Shown here: positions 7,879 through 16,679 of the stretch, one piece after another
Numbering within the stretch: the first letter of the stretch is position 1
How the letters are laid out: each line of letters starts with the position of its first letter
Source of the DNA: Allopusillimonas soli
GTDB lineage: Bacteria > Pseudomonadota > Gammaproteobacteria > Burkholderiales > Burkholderiaceae_B
NCBI RefSeq assembly: GCF_004153445.1
Contig: NZ_SDQC01000002.1
Span: forward strand, 496,001-560,000
Length of the DNA stretch: 64,000 bases
Reading direction: 5' to 3'
Notes under the pieces: generated by a model
Database searches by the model: none
What the model was told of the DNA's origin: nothing
The model's input: only the letters and a program-made list of their open reading frames with translations
Translations under genes and position numbers: made by a program

Positions 7879-8859
7879 ATGAAATTCAATCACGCAGTAG
7901 CAACTTTGGGCGTATTCGTCCTATTTGGCGCAGCAAGCACACCAGCGATTGGGCAGAACAATTGGCCGGACAAACCAATTAATATCATTGTTCCGTATTC
8001 CGCAGGTGGCGCTACAGATATTGTTACCCGCGTCATTGCTACCGAGTTAACGAATCAATTAAAGAGCACGGTGGTAGTAGAAAATAAACCAGGGGGCAAT
8101 TCGAATATTGCCGCCGATGCAGTTGCCCGCGCTGAACCTGACGGATACACCCTACTGGCCACGGGCCCCTGGCTACTCATCAACCAATTCCTGGAAACAG
8201 GCCGCCGCTGGTCCCCCGAGCAATTTATGCCGGTTGCCCGTGTCGGCGTAACTGACAACATTCTTGTTGTACCAGCGAGTTCGCCCGCCAAAACGCTTAA
8301 GCAATATGTAGACATGGCCAAGGCTGCCGGCGACAACCATTTACAGTATGGCAGCCCTGGCTTTGGATCAACACAAAGAATGGCCGTAGAAATGTTTGCG
8401 AATGCCGCCGGCATCCAGCTGGAGGCCGTGCAATATAAGGGCGCGCCACCCATCATTCCCGATTTGCTCACCGGTCGGGTAGGCATGTCGATACTTGCCG
8501 CAAGCAATGTTACCGGGCACGTCCGGGAAGGAAAGCTGCGGGCGCTCGCAACAGCAAGCGATGAGCGCAACCCTGACACACCAGATATCCCCACCGTGAT
8601 CGAAAGTGGATACAAAAACGTCGAAGCATTGTCTTGGTTTGGATTTAACGCACCAGCCGGCACGCCACCTGAACGAATCAAGAAGCTTGCCAACGCCATG
8701 CAAAGGGCGCTGGCCAAGCCCGAAGTGCAAAAGCAGCTGAAATCGGCAGATACGCGTATTGCATTTATGGGGCCCGACGACTTCGGTACATACCTCAAGG
8801 ACGAAAAAAGGCGCTGGGGTGCTGTAGCGGAATCACTAGACTCGAAAGGTAAGCAATGA
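7879..8859 (+). CDS. Bug-family periplasmic solute-binding receptor (TTT type)
   Basis: The 326-residue product has a signal peptide ending near TPAIGQ, then the Bug signature WPDKPINIIVPYSAGGATDIVTR, the VVENKPGGNSNIAADAVARAEPDGYTLL segment and the C-terminal FGFNAPAGTPPERIKKLANAM. Bug proteins bind carboxylates or other small organic molecules for tripartite tricarboxylate transporters and sometimes act as sensors. No TctA/TctB membrane genes lie nearby, as is usual for the many solo Bug genes of Alcaligenaceae. The start at 7879 is preferred over the GTG at 7864 because it puts the signal peptide at the N-terminus. It presumably delivers the substrate of the surrounding catabolic genes. 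Confidence 0.9.
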   Translation: MKFNHAVATLGVFVLFGAASTPAIGQNNWPDKPINIIVPYSAGGATDIVTRVIATELTNQLKSTVVVENKPGGNSNIAADAVARAEPDGYTLLATGPWLLINQFLETGRRWSPEQFMPVARVGVTDNILVVPASSPAKTLKQYVDMAKAAGDNHLQYGSPGFGSTQRMAVEMFANAAGIQLEAVQYKGAPPIIPDLLTGRVGMSILAASNVTGHVREGKLRALATASDERNPDTPDIPTVIESGYKNVEALSWFGFNAPAGTPPERIKKLANAMQRALAKPEVQKQLKSADTRIAFMGPDDFGTYLKDEKRRWGAVAESLDSKGKQ

Positions 8860-8898
8860 TCTCTTTGCGCGTAGATGTTACTTATACCGGAGACGCCC

Positions 8899-9771
8899 AT
8901 GGTTGCTGTTGAGTGCGTAATCCGTAGCGAAGATACTTTGGGCGAAATGCCGATCTGGTCTGACCGCGATCAGAGGCTGTACTGGATTGATGTACGAGCA
9001 CCGGCTCTTTATGCCTACGACCCAGCTAACGGTGATGTGCAAACGCACACGATGCGAGAAAATATCGGCAGCTTTTGCGAGCGCGAAGCCGGCGGCATGC
9101 TGTTGGCCATGAAGTCAGGTCTGTACCTGTACGACACTCAATCTCGTGCCACAGAGCTTTGGTTTGATCCTGAGCCCACATTACCCAATAACCGCCTGAA
9201 CGATGGAAAATGCGATCGGCAAGGCCGTTTTTGGGTGGGCAGCATGAACGATGGAGATCGACTACCAACTGGAACCCTGTACAGCATAGAACAAAAAGGC
9301 AAGTGCCGAAGTTTTGTCAACGGCATCACAATTCCGAATTCTCTGGCCTTCAGCCCAGACGGCAGCCTGATGTATTTTGCTGATACACCGACAAAAAAAA
9401 TTATGGTGTATGACTTTGACCCAGATGACGGCGTGCCAAGCAATCCTCGGGTATTTCGTGATATGCACGATCATCCGGGCCGGCCCGATGGGTCGACTGT
9501 CGATGTTGACGGATGCCTATGGAATGCGGAAGTACACGCATCGCGGGTTGTCCGGTACACACCTAGGGGCGAAATAGACCAAATTATCGAACTACCCGTG
9601 TCTGGCGTGACATCGTGCGCTTTTGGCGGCCCACGCCTGGATACGCTATACATCACGACCGCCAGACAAGGCCTCACATCAGAACAACTGGGTAATCAAC
9701 CACTAGCCGGCGCACTATTCGCCGCGCTCACCGGTACAACTGGTGTTGCAGAGACGCTTTTACGCGGATGA
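8899..9771 (+). CDS. SMP-30/gluconolactonase-family protein
   Basis: The 290-residue beta-propeller protein has the metal-ligand pattern of the SMP-30/LRE family: Glu16 in LGEMPIW, Asn147 in ITIPNSLAF and Asp197 in GRPDGST, plus the substrate-side NDGKCDRQGRFWVGSM. These proteins hydrolyse sugar or other lactones, or related esters, with one divalent metal. The start at 8899 follows CCGGAGA; an ATG at 8875 lies in the same frame. Its place between a solute receptor and a ThDP enzyme suggests hydrolysis of a lactone intermediate, which is inference. Confidence 0.88.
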   Translation: MVAVECVIRSEDTLGEMPIWSDRDQRLYWIDVRAPALYAYDPANGDVQTHTMRENIGSFCEREAGGMLLAMKSGLYLYDTQSRATELWFDPEPTLPNNRLNDGKCDRQGRFWVGSMNDGDRLPTGTLYSIEQKGKCRSFVNGITIPNSLAFSPDGSLMYFADTPTKKIMVYDFDPDDGVPSNPRVFRDMHDHPGRPDGSTVDVDGCLWNAEVHASRVVRYTPRGEIDQIIELPVSGVTSCAFGGPRLDTLYITTARQGLTSEQLGNQPLAGALFAALTGTTGVAETLLRG

Positions 9772-9818
9772 ACTCGAACATGTATACGCAGCAATCAGGC
9801 GACAGGAGAACCACTTAG

Positions 9819-11498
9819 ATGGAAAAGCTCATTTCAGGCGGCCGGTTCATTTCAGAAACGCTCGTGGCGCACAAAGTTGACCATGTGTTTTTTATGGACG
9901 CCATACTGCGACAAGCACTGGTTGAAATGGAAGATCTGGGCATCCGGCGCATTCTTGCCCATTCCGAGAAAGGGGCAGCCTATATGGCTGACGGCTATGC
10001 GCGCATAGCAAGGCGCCCCGCAGTGTGCATGTCGCAATCTGTAGGCGCATCAAATCTGGCGGCCGGCTTACAAGATGCTTATCTTGGACAGTCATCTGTC
10101 ATTGCGCTGACCGGACGCCAGACAGCCACGATGCAATACCGAAACGCTTACCAAGAGATCCCGCATGAGCCTTTCTTCAATGCATTGACGAAGCGCAGCT
10201 CGAAGGTCGAGGCGCCGGAACAACTGTCCTTGCTGCTGCGGCAGGCCTTTCGAGACGCGACCACTGGACAGCCGGGTCCCGTACACCTGGACATCGCAGG
10301 ACATACCGGCGATATCATCGGATCGGCCAAACACAACTATGGCACAGTGAGTACACCAAATGAGTTCTCGCAGTTTCCAGCGCTGCGATCACCTGGCCAT
10401 CCAGACTTGATCACCAAGGCGGCAAAACTCATTGAGGCATCAGAACGGCCGGTCATTGTTGCCGATATCGGCGTGACCGTCTCGAATGCAGAGGCGACAG
10501 TCCTGGAGTTCGCAGAACAGCTTTCCATTCCGATTGTGTCTTCCCTCGACGCCAAGAGCACACTTACTGAAAGCCACCCCCTTAACGCGGGGATCGTAGG
10601 TACCTATTCGCGTGACTGTGCGAACCAGGTCGTTTCCGCTGCCGATTTAGTGATTTTCGCGGGTAGCAATGTAGGCGACCAGGTATCCAATAACTGGACC
10701 CTTCCCTGTGAAGGAACACAAATCATTCAAATATATTGCGATCCCGCTGAGCTAGGTCGTAACTATCAGAACACAGTTGGAATTCCTGGTGACGTCCGTC
10801 TGATCTTTGAACAGCTCACCGCAGTGATGGCGCCCACCAGCCGTACACAGTGGCTGGCACAGGTGGCGCAGTATGTGACAGCATGGAAAGATGCCGTTGC
10901 ACCGCTACGCAACAGCGATGCGGTTCCGATTCGCCCAGAGCGCCTCTGCAAGGAGCTTAGTGACTGCCTGCCAGCTGATGCAATCCTTATATCCGATACG
11001 GGCTATTCATCACAATGGAGCGGTACGCTCGTGTATATGGAGCACCAGAAGCAGCGCTACTACCGCGCCGCCGGCTCGCTGGGCTGGGGATTTCCTGCGT
11101 CGCTGGGTGCGAAATGTGCCCGTCCCGACCTACCAGTAATATGTTTTACTGGGGACGGCGGTTTCATGTATCACATGCTCGAGCTCGAAACCGCACTACG
11201 ATGGAAGTTCAACACAATTACCGTAGTAAATAACAACAGCTGCCTTGCGCAGGGAGCACGTGCCATCGATCAGGCTTACAAAGGCCGCACTGGCAACAGC
11301 GCAGAGATCCACAATTACTTGCCCACGAACTTTGCGGCCATCGCAAATGAAATGGGATGCATGGGCCTGCGTGTCGAGCATCCCGGACAGTTTCCCGACG
11401 CTTTCGCCAATGCACTTAGTGCTGACGTGCCTGTGGTCCTGGATGTCGTCACCGATCCTGATGCTCTGGCACCATTACCCTGGAGCCCATCGACGTAA
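9819..11498 (+). CDS. thiamine-diphosphate-dependent enzyme (acetolactate synthase-like)
   Basis: The 559-residue protein has the three-domain layout of the ALS/POX family: an N-terminal pyrimidine-binding domain with the catalytic glutamate in AHSEKGAAYMADGYAR (Glu50), a central domain (about 190-330) and a C-terminal ThDP/metal domain with GDGG (about 444-447) and a downstream NNN (about 470). It could be a decarboxylase, carboligase or lyase; the sequence does not tell which. Position as last gene of the cluster suggests it cleaves or decarboxylates a 2-oxo acid made by the upstream enzymes. A fragment of a related enzyme lies on the opposite strand right after it. Confidence 0.85.
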   Translation: MEKLISGGRFISETLVAHKVDHVFFMDAILRQALVEMEDLGIRRILAHSEKGAAYMADGYARIARRPAVCMSQSVGASNLAAGLQDAYLGQSSVIALTGRQTATMQYRNAYQEIPHEPFFNALTKRSSKVEAPEQLSLLLRQAFRDATTGQPGPVHLDIAGHTGDIIGSAKHNYGTVSTPNEFSQFPALRSPGHPDLITKAAKLIEASERPVIVADIGVTVSNAEATVLEFAEQLSIPIVSSLDAKSTLTESHPLNAGIVGTYSRDCANQVVSAADLVIFAGSNVGDQVSNNWTLPCEGTQIIQIYCDPAELGRNYQNTVGIPGDVRLIFEQLTAVMAPTSRTQWLAQVAQYVTAWKDAVAPLRNSDAVPIRPERLCKELSDCLPADAILISDTGYSSQWSGTLVYMEHQKQRYYRAAGSLGWGFPASLGAKCARPDLPVICFTGDGGFMYHMLELETALRWKFNTITVVNNNSCLAQGARAIDQAYKGRTGNSAEIHNYLPTNFAAIANEMGCMGLRVEHPGQFPDAFANALSADVPVVLDVVTDPDALAPLPWSPST

Positions 11499-11539
11499 AG
11501 ATGCTCCTAATCAAATCGGCCTATCTCCCTTATTGACAT

Positions 11540-11750
11540 TCATGATACGGTTATCCTCCGCAACAGCATGCGTGCTGGATTTCGCATGACGACGATATCC
11601 AGAACGGTAGGCCCGGTTTTGTTGGAGAGCCCTTGCTCAAAAGCGTCGCCCAGCTTCTCAGGATCTTCCACACCTAAACCCAGGCAGCCCATGCTATTAG
11701 CGATGTCGGCATACTTCATTTCGTGCAGTTCGGACGACGACTGATAGTCA
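11540..11750 (-). pseudogene. C-terminal fragment of a second ThDP-dependent enzyme
   Basis: The minus strand encodes ELHEMKYADIANSMGCLGLG followed by a stretch ending VLDIVVMRNPARMLL. It aligns by eye with the C-terminal part of the intact plus-strand neighbour (YLPTNFAAIANEMGCMGLRV, ending VVLDVVTDPDALAPL). It lacks the catalytic domains and has no proper start, so it is a truncated, inverted relative, not an exact duplication. It ends 42 bp from the intact gene and abuts an IS3 remnant. Confidence 0.7.
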
Positions 11751-11794
11751 CCCGCACCATATACCGAATGCTGCAAGGCTTTTACATACCCCGA

Positions 11795-12018
11795 TACCGC
11801 ACTATTGAAGACACACGGTGTCGGATCAAAGCGTTGGAGGTGGAGAACGTGCAGTCGCGCAAGCTGTTAATGGATCGTGACCTTGAAATTGATGTCATGA
11901 AAGAGATCAATGCAAAAATGTGGTGAGCGCGCAGGCTCGGCTCGAACAGGCAGGATATGCCATGTCCCGTGGCTTATCACAACTCTGGACCTGTGTGCTG
12001 ATGGATGTTTCAGCTTGA
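11795..12018 (+). mobile_element. IS3-family insertion sequence remnant (end of OrfA, start of OrfB)
   Basis: The frame 11795-11926 reads RIKALEVENVQ and then KLLMDRDLEIDVMKEINAKMW, the leucine-zipper end of an IS3-type OrfA. An overlapping GTG (11923) starts VSAQARLEQAGYAMSRGLS, the usual OrfB beginning, which stops after 31 codons at 12018. The integrase core and both terminal repeats are missing, so it is inactive. It probably took part in the rearrangement that left the inverted ThDP fragment next to it. Confidence 0.75.
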
Positions 12019-12109
12019 TCCGCCCTCATACTGATCGAACCAAAAACTTGGCAAAAGTCTGCCAAAGGTCGCATCACGGTCCAGCACTCGCACAAGACAA
12101 TTGCCCATG

Positions 12110-12141
12110 AAAAAACCCTCGACTCAAAAAGAGTTCAGGGT
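12110..12141 (-). terminator. probable rho-independent terminator, minus strand
   Basis: On the minus strand ACCCT-GA-ACTC pairs with GAGT-CG-AGGGT around a short T-rich loop and is followed by TTTTTT (12115-12110). It could end transcripts coming from the folE/flavin-reductase side. Confidence 0.6.
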
Positions 12142-12422
12142 CTTTGAAATGAACACGCCAATATAACGGTGACCCGAGCGATTGCCTCAGCATCCGTGCT
12201 AGTCTCAATTCCTTGCTGCCCATCGGCAATGCGATCGCGGAGTCGTCGATAACGCGGAATCTCGAGTCCGGCAAGCTTATGCTTTCAAGCAACGAATCGT
12301 CATCATCCGCACAGTGGCCAAGCGATAAGCTGCCACAACACCAGTCCCGATCATACGGGCCGACAGCGGATGGTGCGATCATGGCTGACAGTATTATGCA
12401 CCTGTGTCAAGCCGAGCATAAC

Positions 12423-12441
12423 GCTACGGGTAACGTTTCAG
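12423..12441 (+). repeat. second copy of the 19-base motif near the integrase remnant
   Basis: GCTACGGGTAACGTTTCAG differs from 5072-5090 by one base (A to G) and has the same orientation. The pair brackets about 7.35 kb that includes the integrase remnant, the catabolic cluster and the IS3 remnant. Confidence 0.6.
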
Positions 12442-12546
12442 ACCCTGCGGACCACGCGCGCATCGCCGCTCGTTCGGATCGCTGGTCGATGGCTGTATCA
12501 AGTGCTTCTGGATTTCAGGTGGTTGCCGGCGGCTGCAAGCACAAAC

Positions 12547-13272
12547 TCAATAACCGTAGAATTCCTCGCTACGCACATCATCCTCGTCAATGCCGGCATC
12601 GGCGAGTGTGGCGTGCATCGCCTGAACCATTGCCGGTGGGCCTGAAACATAAAAAATCGGCGACGACAATGTCTCTATCACCGACTTTACGAGATCGCCA
12701 TTCACTGGACTGGCCAAGCCATGCCACGCCTGTGATGACCGATCCATCTGCGTCATGGTGGCAACCAGGCGAAAGGCCGGGTTTTCCCGCGCCCATTGCT
12801 GCAGCTGGGCAAGGAACGCGGCGTCCTCGGGCCGACGGTTGGTGTAGATCAAGGTCAGGGCTTGCGGCATTCCCTGCTCCACCGCATTTCGGACAATACT
12901 CATAAAGGGCGTGATGCCGATGCCACCCGCGATGAATACCCCGGCACGCTCCATATTCTTGTGCAGAGTCAGCGTTCCGAAGGGGCCCTCGATTTGAACC
13001 TCGGCGCCAATGACGAGCGCACCAAGCGCTCGCTTGAAAGCACTGTCGCGCATACGTGTGGCAATGACCAGTTTATTCTCGAAAGGTGCCGTGGCAATGG
13101 AAAAGGTGTGACGGGCCTGCGATGAATCGTTGGCTACCCCCTGCTGGGGCACAATCAGATCGATGGCCTGGCCCGGCTTGAATATGAATCCGGCCGGTTT
13201 ATCGAAGTGGAACGCCACCGTGCCTTCGGCGACTTCATCACGCGCAGTCAAGCGCACTGTATATGTAGTCAC
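12547..13272 (-). CDS. FAD/NAD(P)H oxidoreductase of the ferredoxin reductase-like family
   Basis: The 241-residue protein has only the FNR core. An FAD-binding barrel carries RHTFSIATAP (about 54-63, the RxxS flavin motif) and a nucleotide-binding domain carries AGGIGITPFMS (about 114-124) and FYVSGPPAMVQAM, ending EEFYGY. It has no 2Fe-2S or heme domain, so it should pass electrons from NAD(P)H to a separate acceptor. It lies 51 bp downstream of folE on the same strand. A link to pterin metabolism is possible but unproven. Confidence 0.85.
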   Translation of the reverse strand: MTTYTVRLTARDEVAEGTVAFHFDKPAGFIFKPGQAIDLIVPQQGVANDSSQARHTFSIATAPFENKLVIATRMRDSAFKRALGALVIGAEVQIEGPFGTLTLHKNMERAGVFIAGGIGITPFMSIVRNAVEQGMPQALTLIYTNRRPEDAAFLAQLQQWARENPAFRLVATMTQMDRSSQAWHGLASPVNGDLVKSVIETLSSPIFYVSGPPAMVQAMHATLADAGIDEDDVRSEEFYGY

Positions 13273-13323
13273 GATTCTTCCTTTATCAAAATATATTGCA
13301 GAAGCGATGATTACCGAGCATGC

Positions 13324-14088
13324 TTATTGGTCCCCGACATCCAGTAGACTCAAGAATTCACGACGCAAGGCCGCATCACCCAGAAACGCGCCTCTCATCA
13401 CGGAGTTTTTCATAAGCGCCCCGTCATCCTTCACGCCCCGCCAGTGCATGCATAAATGGTTCGCTTGCATTACCACGGCCAATCCATCAGGCTTGATGCG
13501 CTGCTCCAGCTCATCGGCCAGCATGACCACGGCTTCCTCCTGTATCTGCGGCCGGCTCATGACCCAGTCACAAAGACGGGCGTATTTGGACAGCCCGATG
13601 AGATCTGAAGCAGGACTGGGCAGCAGGCCTATCCACACCTTGCCCATAATCGCGCACAAATGATGCGAGCAGGCGCTGCGCACCTTGATGGGCCCCACGA
13701 TCATCAACTCGTTCAAGCGAGCGACATTGGGAAAAGCCGTCACCGCAGGCGCCGGCTCGTAGCGGCCGCGAAACACCTCCTGAATGAACATCTTGGCCAC
13801 GCGCCTGGCCGTATCGGCGCTATTGTGATCTCGCTCCGTATCGATCACCAGCGCATCAAGCACCTCGCGCAGCCTGTCTTGCACCTCCACCTGCAGCGCC
13901 TGCAGTTCGCCGCTTTCGATGAATGCGGAGATATTGTCGTTGGCGTGATAACGATGCTTGGCGGCGATCAGCCGGGCGCGGATACGATCGGAGACCACTG
14001 CGGCCGGTCTGTCGGAATCATTGTCAACGCGGGAGGAAGGGAATGTAGCGAGCATGGGAAGTTTCAAACCTCTTTCTAGTTTGTTCAT
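13324..14088 (-). CDS. folE: GTP cyclohydrolase I
   Basis: FolE converts GTP to 7,8-dihydroneopterin triphosphate, the first step of tetrahydrofolate synthesis. The family core is plain: DTERDHNSADTARRVAKMF, the zinc/active-site sequence SACSHHLCAIMGKVWIGLLP, the segment LIGLSKYARLCDWVMSRPQIQE and the second zinc cysteine in NHLCMHWRGV. With ATG 14088 the product has 254 residues, somewhat longer than E. coli FolE because of an N-terminal extension rich in charged residues. ATG 14058 is an alternative and the ribosome-binding site does not decide. It follows two small membrane-protein genes on the same strand. Confidence 0.93.
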   Translation of the reverse strand: MNKLERGLKLPMLATFPSSRVDNDSDRPAAVVSDRIRARLIAAKHRYHANDNISAFIESGELQALQVEVQDRLREVLDALVIDTERDHNSADTARRVAKMFIQEVFRGRYEPAPAVTAFPNVARLNELMIVGPIKVRSACSHHLCAIMGKVWIGLLPSPASDLIGLSKYARLCDWVMSRPQIQEEAVVMLADELEQRIKPDGLAVVMQANHLCMHWRGVKDDGALMKNSVMRGAFLGDAALRREFLSLLDVGDQ

Positions 14089-14125
14089 GAGGGCCAACGC
14101 TTCGATGTGTGAATCGCGCTTTTCC

Positions 14126-14542
14126 CTAGCGCACGCGCCCGACACCATGCAGGTACACCAACCGGGCGCCGAACCAGCCACCTGCAACGAGCGCGGCGAA
14201 ACCACCCGCATCAAGGATCAAGGACACCGCATCGGGCGCCAAAGGGTGAGCGCCATCCAGACCCCACATTAGGCGCGCACCAAATAGCGCCAGGGCAAGG
14301 GCCATTGCGCCCATGTGCACGTAGGCATCGCGCATAGGCTCACCTTCTGGCACACGGGCAAGCTCCATCAGACCCGCCGCCATCGCCAACAGCGCCATGA
14401 CACAACCGACAGCCAGCAGGCCAGCGGACCAGCGCCAAGCAATTTTCCCAAACCACAAGCCCGCCAGATCAGTCATTGTCGCCAGCGACCAACAGGCAAT
14501 TGGAAAATGCACGAGCGCGGGGTGTAGTGGGTGGTGGCTCAT
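14126..14542 (-). CDS. DUF2231-like four-helix membrane protein
   Basis: The 138-residue protein starts HHPLHPALVHFPIACW, the hallmark of DUF2231 membrane proteins, and has four hydrophobic segments with histidines near the first and third. Proteins of this kind are suspected of heme or metal binding, but their function is unknown. Its ATG overlaps the preceding gene's stop by one base (TGATG, 14544-14540); an in-frame TTG lies one codon upstream. Confidence 0.8.
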   Translation of the reverse strand: MSHHPLHPALVHFPIACWSLATMTDLAGLWFGKIAWRWSAGLLAVGCVMALLAMAAGLMELARVPEGEPMRDAYVHMGAMALALALFGARLMWGLDGAHPLAPDAVSLILDAGGFAALVAGGWFGARLVYLHGVGRVR

Positions 14543-14880
14543 CAAAGCACCACGCTGAGCAAAGTCAGAAAGCCGACAACAGCTACTGACGCGTGCACGA
14601 CCACCACCGCCTTCGGAGGTAGTTTCTTACGCACATGAAACGAGGCCAGGAAGAAACCACCCAGCGCTGCCAGCACCAACAGCCCAAACCCGATCCCAGT
14701 CTGTGACGAGGGCCCTTCCTGGACCAGTAGAATAATCAAAAGGACAAGGCCAACAGCACCGAGCAAGGCGTGCAGCAATGAAAGAAACCAGGGCGCGAAC
14801 TGGCCACGCAGGACGCGTTTAGCCAACATCAGTCCACCCAGAGCGGTAATCGCAAAAACTATTAAAGCAGCGTTGAACAT
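14542..14880 (-). CDS. small integral membrane protein of unknown function
   Basis: The 112-residue protein has four predicted transmembrane stretches (about 4-20, 33-52, 63-80, 92-110) with short basic loops (KRVLRG, HVRKKLPPK). I do not recognise the family. It is translationally coupled to the DUF2231 gene, so the two may form one membrane complex. ATTTCTCCTGAAG after the ATG on the plus strand corresponds to a good AGGAGAAAT ribosome-binding site. Confidence 0.75.
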   Translation of the reverse strand: MFNAALIVFAITALGGLMLAKRVLRGQFAPWFLSLLHALLGAVGLVLLIILLVQEGPSSQTGIGFGLLVLAALGGFFLASFHVRKKLPPKAVVVVHASVAVVGFLTLLSVVL

Positions 14881-15144
14881 CTAATTTCTCCTGAAGCGCT
14901 ACACAAGGATTTACCCTGACTCAATCGACTCGGGATTGCCGCAAGATATCGCCAAACGTAAATCGCCCCGTCTTACTCATTGGATGCAACCGCAGCGACA
15001 TTCATTTCATATTTTTTTCCGCCGATGAGATATGGCGTACTTTTCCCGCGAACTGCTTCAGGAAATGCCTGGGCCGTGGACCCTCGTTAGCTGATGGAGT
15101 CAGTATCTATGAAGTCATAGATAGGCGGGGGTGATGGTCTTGTT

Positions 15145-15528
15145 TTGCTCGATGTGAACGACCGATATTCAACCGAAGACAAAAGGCTGCTTGACTCAAG
15201 AATGTGCGCCACATATGCCACTATCATGTCTGTCGACATCCGGCGGATCAGCGTCGCCATTCGCGAGTTGGGTCAGGTCAGCCTATGGCGTATACCTGGC
15301 CAAGGAGAGGATGCTGTACCGGCTTCGCTGTTGATTCTGGACATCCGTGCGGTCCGGCCCCCCGAACTGCGCATGCAGGTTGCGAAAGCCCTTTGCGCGC
15401 ACTGTATTGAGATACTGGGCTTGCGCGAGGACCGTCTGAATGTGGAATTCACCCAGCATTCCGGTGACGAAATGTATCATCCGGCCTTGAGTGGCTACAG
15501 TCCCAATTGGACGCCTGATGAACAATAA
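15145..15528 (+). CDS. tautomerase/MIF-like small protein
   Basis: The frame gives up to 127 residues. The C-terminal half, LRMQVAKALCAHCIEILGL followed by REDRLNVEFTQHSGDEMYH, resembles the helix-strand pattern of the tautomerase superfamily. The start is unclear: TTG 15145 and the ATGs at 15202 and 15226 are possible and none has a strong ribosome-binding site. The catalytic N-terminal proline of true tautomerases is not visible at any of these starts, so it may be a degenerate or differently working member. The hypothesis is low to moderate confidence. Confidence 0.5.
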   Translation: MLDVNDRYSTEDKRLLDSRMCATYATIMSVDIRRISVAIRELGQVSLWRIPGQGEDAVPASLLILDIRAVRPPELRMQVAKALCAHCIEILGLREDRLNVEFTQHSGDEMYHPALSGYSPNWTPDEQ

Positions 15529-16050
15529 AACGGGCGGCTACTGTACACGCAAAGCGTCACTAGCCACCTAAACCCAGGTTTAAGCCTATGGGCTGAAAGC
15601 ATAATTACCTGCCCCACCCCGTCATCGCCGGTCCGCCCGCCGCTGTCCATTCCTTATTCTTTCGTCGACCGCCTCATCCCGCCCCTTCCTGCAAGCCGCC
15701 TCGGCAAGGCGGCGCTGTTTGCTTCGCGGTTGCCGGCCCCCGCCCCCCCAGACGGATGCCGGATCATTCCCAGCGCCGCAGCCCCCTTCATGCCGGAAGC
15801 CATTACGTCTAGGGTTGTTTACCTATCAGCCAAACGATGTAGGCCTGATGCCGCATCACGCTTCCCTTAAATCACCTAAGTCGAAAACCCTCCCACGCCT
15901 AAGACGTACAGCGCATTTCTCTTCAGCCTACCTCTCTCTAACATTTTTACTAACTTTTCTGTATCCATAAATTAAATATTTTTCAAAATTTGCAGGAGCC
16001 GCTCCGGGTCGGCTTTACCCGGTTCACAACTCCCTCAGGAGGGGTAAATC
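15529..16050. other. 522-bp intergenic region upstream of secreted-protein genes
   Basis: There is no coding signal. It contains a perfect inverted repeat TAAACC-CA-GGTTTA (15569-15582), a GCCGCCT/AGGCGGC hairpin near 15696-15714, an AT-rich stretch (15930-15990) that probably holds the promoter, and a 5'-UTR hairpin CCGGGT/ACCCGG (16004-16022) before the AGGAGGGG ribosome-binding site of the next gene. Confidence 0.55.
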
Positions 16051-16599
16051 ATGAAGAAGAAACTCATAGTTGCAGCAGCGCTTTGCGCAGTGTCGTCTCT
16101 TGCGTTCGCTCATGGTGGCGGTGGCGGTGGCGGCGGCGGTTGGGGCGGTGGCGGTTGGGGCGGTGGCGGCGGAGATCCTGCGCCTACGTCGGGCTTTGCG
16201 GGGGTCATCGTCGGCAGCGTAGACTCCACATCCATGGGTGCCGCCGCGGCAGGAACCTATGTCCTGGGTACTGGCATCAGTGTGCAAAAAATCCACTCAG
16301 CCACGGCAGGCAACTCCTGGGTCAGTGGCGACATCAGTCCAGATGGCCTCAATGTCTCATCCGGCAATACGCAGTGGGCCAAGTCCGTCAGCATAGGATA
16401 TACGTCACCGGGCCAGAAACTGGTCAATGAAGAAGGCCAGTTCATGAATGGCACAGGCGGCGTTGCCCAGACTGCGACCAATGCGTGGATTGCTGGCAAT
16501 TTTGCCACTGCTGAGTTTGGCGGCTTCGGCGGCATGGGCGATATCCCGCCCATTACTGTCTACCGTCCAGTCCAACCCGTTGCTGGTGGTAGCGAATAA
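16051..16599 (+). CDS. secreted glycine-rich protein of unknown function
   Basis: The 182-residue protein starts with a clear Sec signal peptide (MKKKLIVAAALCAVSSLAFA, likely cut after residue 20). The mature end is a Gly/Trp tract with nine consecutive glycines and two GGWGGGG units (21-41). The remainder has no cysteine and contains no domain I know. The ribosome-binding site AGGAGGGG is excellent, suggesting high expression. It sits 80 bp before a second secreted protein and upstream of a LuxR-type regulator. It could be a surface or matrix component, but no function is assigned. Confidence 0.85.
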   Translation: MKKKLIVAAALCAVSSLAFAHGGGGGGGGGWGGGGWGGGGGDPAPTSGFAGVIVGSVDSTSMGAAAAGTYVLGTGISVQKIHSATAGNSWVSGDISPDGLNVSSGNTQWAKSVSIGYTSPGQKLVNEEGQFMNGTGGVAQTATNAWIAGNFATAEFGGFGGMGDIPPITVYRPVQPVAGGSE

Positions 16600-16679
16600 C
16601 AATTAATCCGCACCGCAACATCAGCCGGCTGGCGGGGGCTTACGCCTCCGCCGCCCGCAAGCCCGAAAGGAGGACTACC

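Larger units (their letters stand above)
12019..12546. other. gene-poor stretch at right edge of accessory segment
   Basis: No recognisable gene. A minus-strand frame (12074-12382) contains RVIDDSAIALPMGSKELRLA but reads through a terminator-like hairpin and resembles no family I know. The copy of the repeat found near 5.08 kb lies here, at 12423-12441. Confidence 0.45.

Noticed and set aside
12074-12382. 102-codon minus-strand ORF
   Set aside because: It reads through a terminator-like hairpin and shows no similarity to any family I recognise, so I list it only as unresolved.
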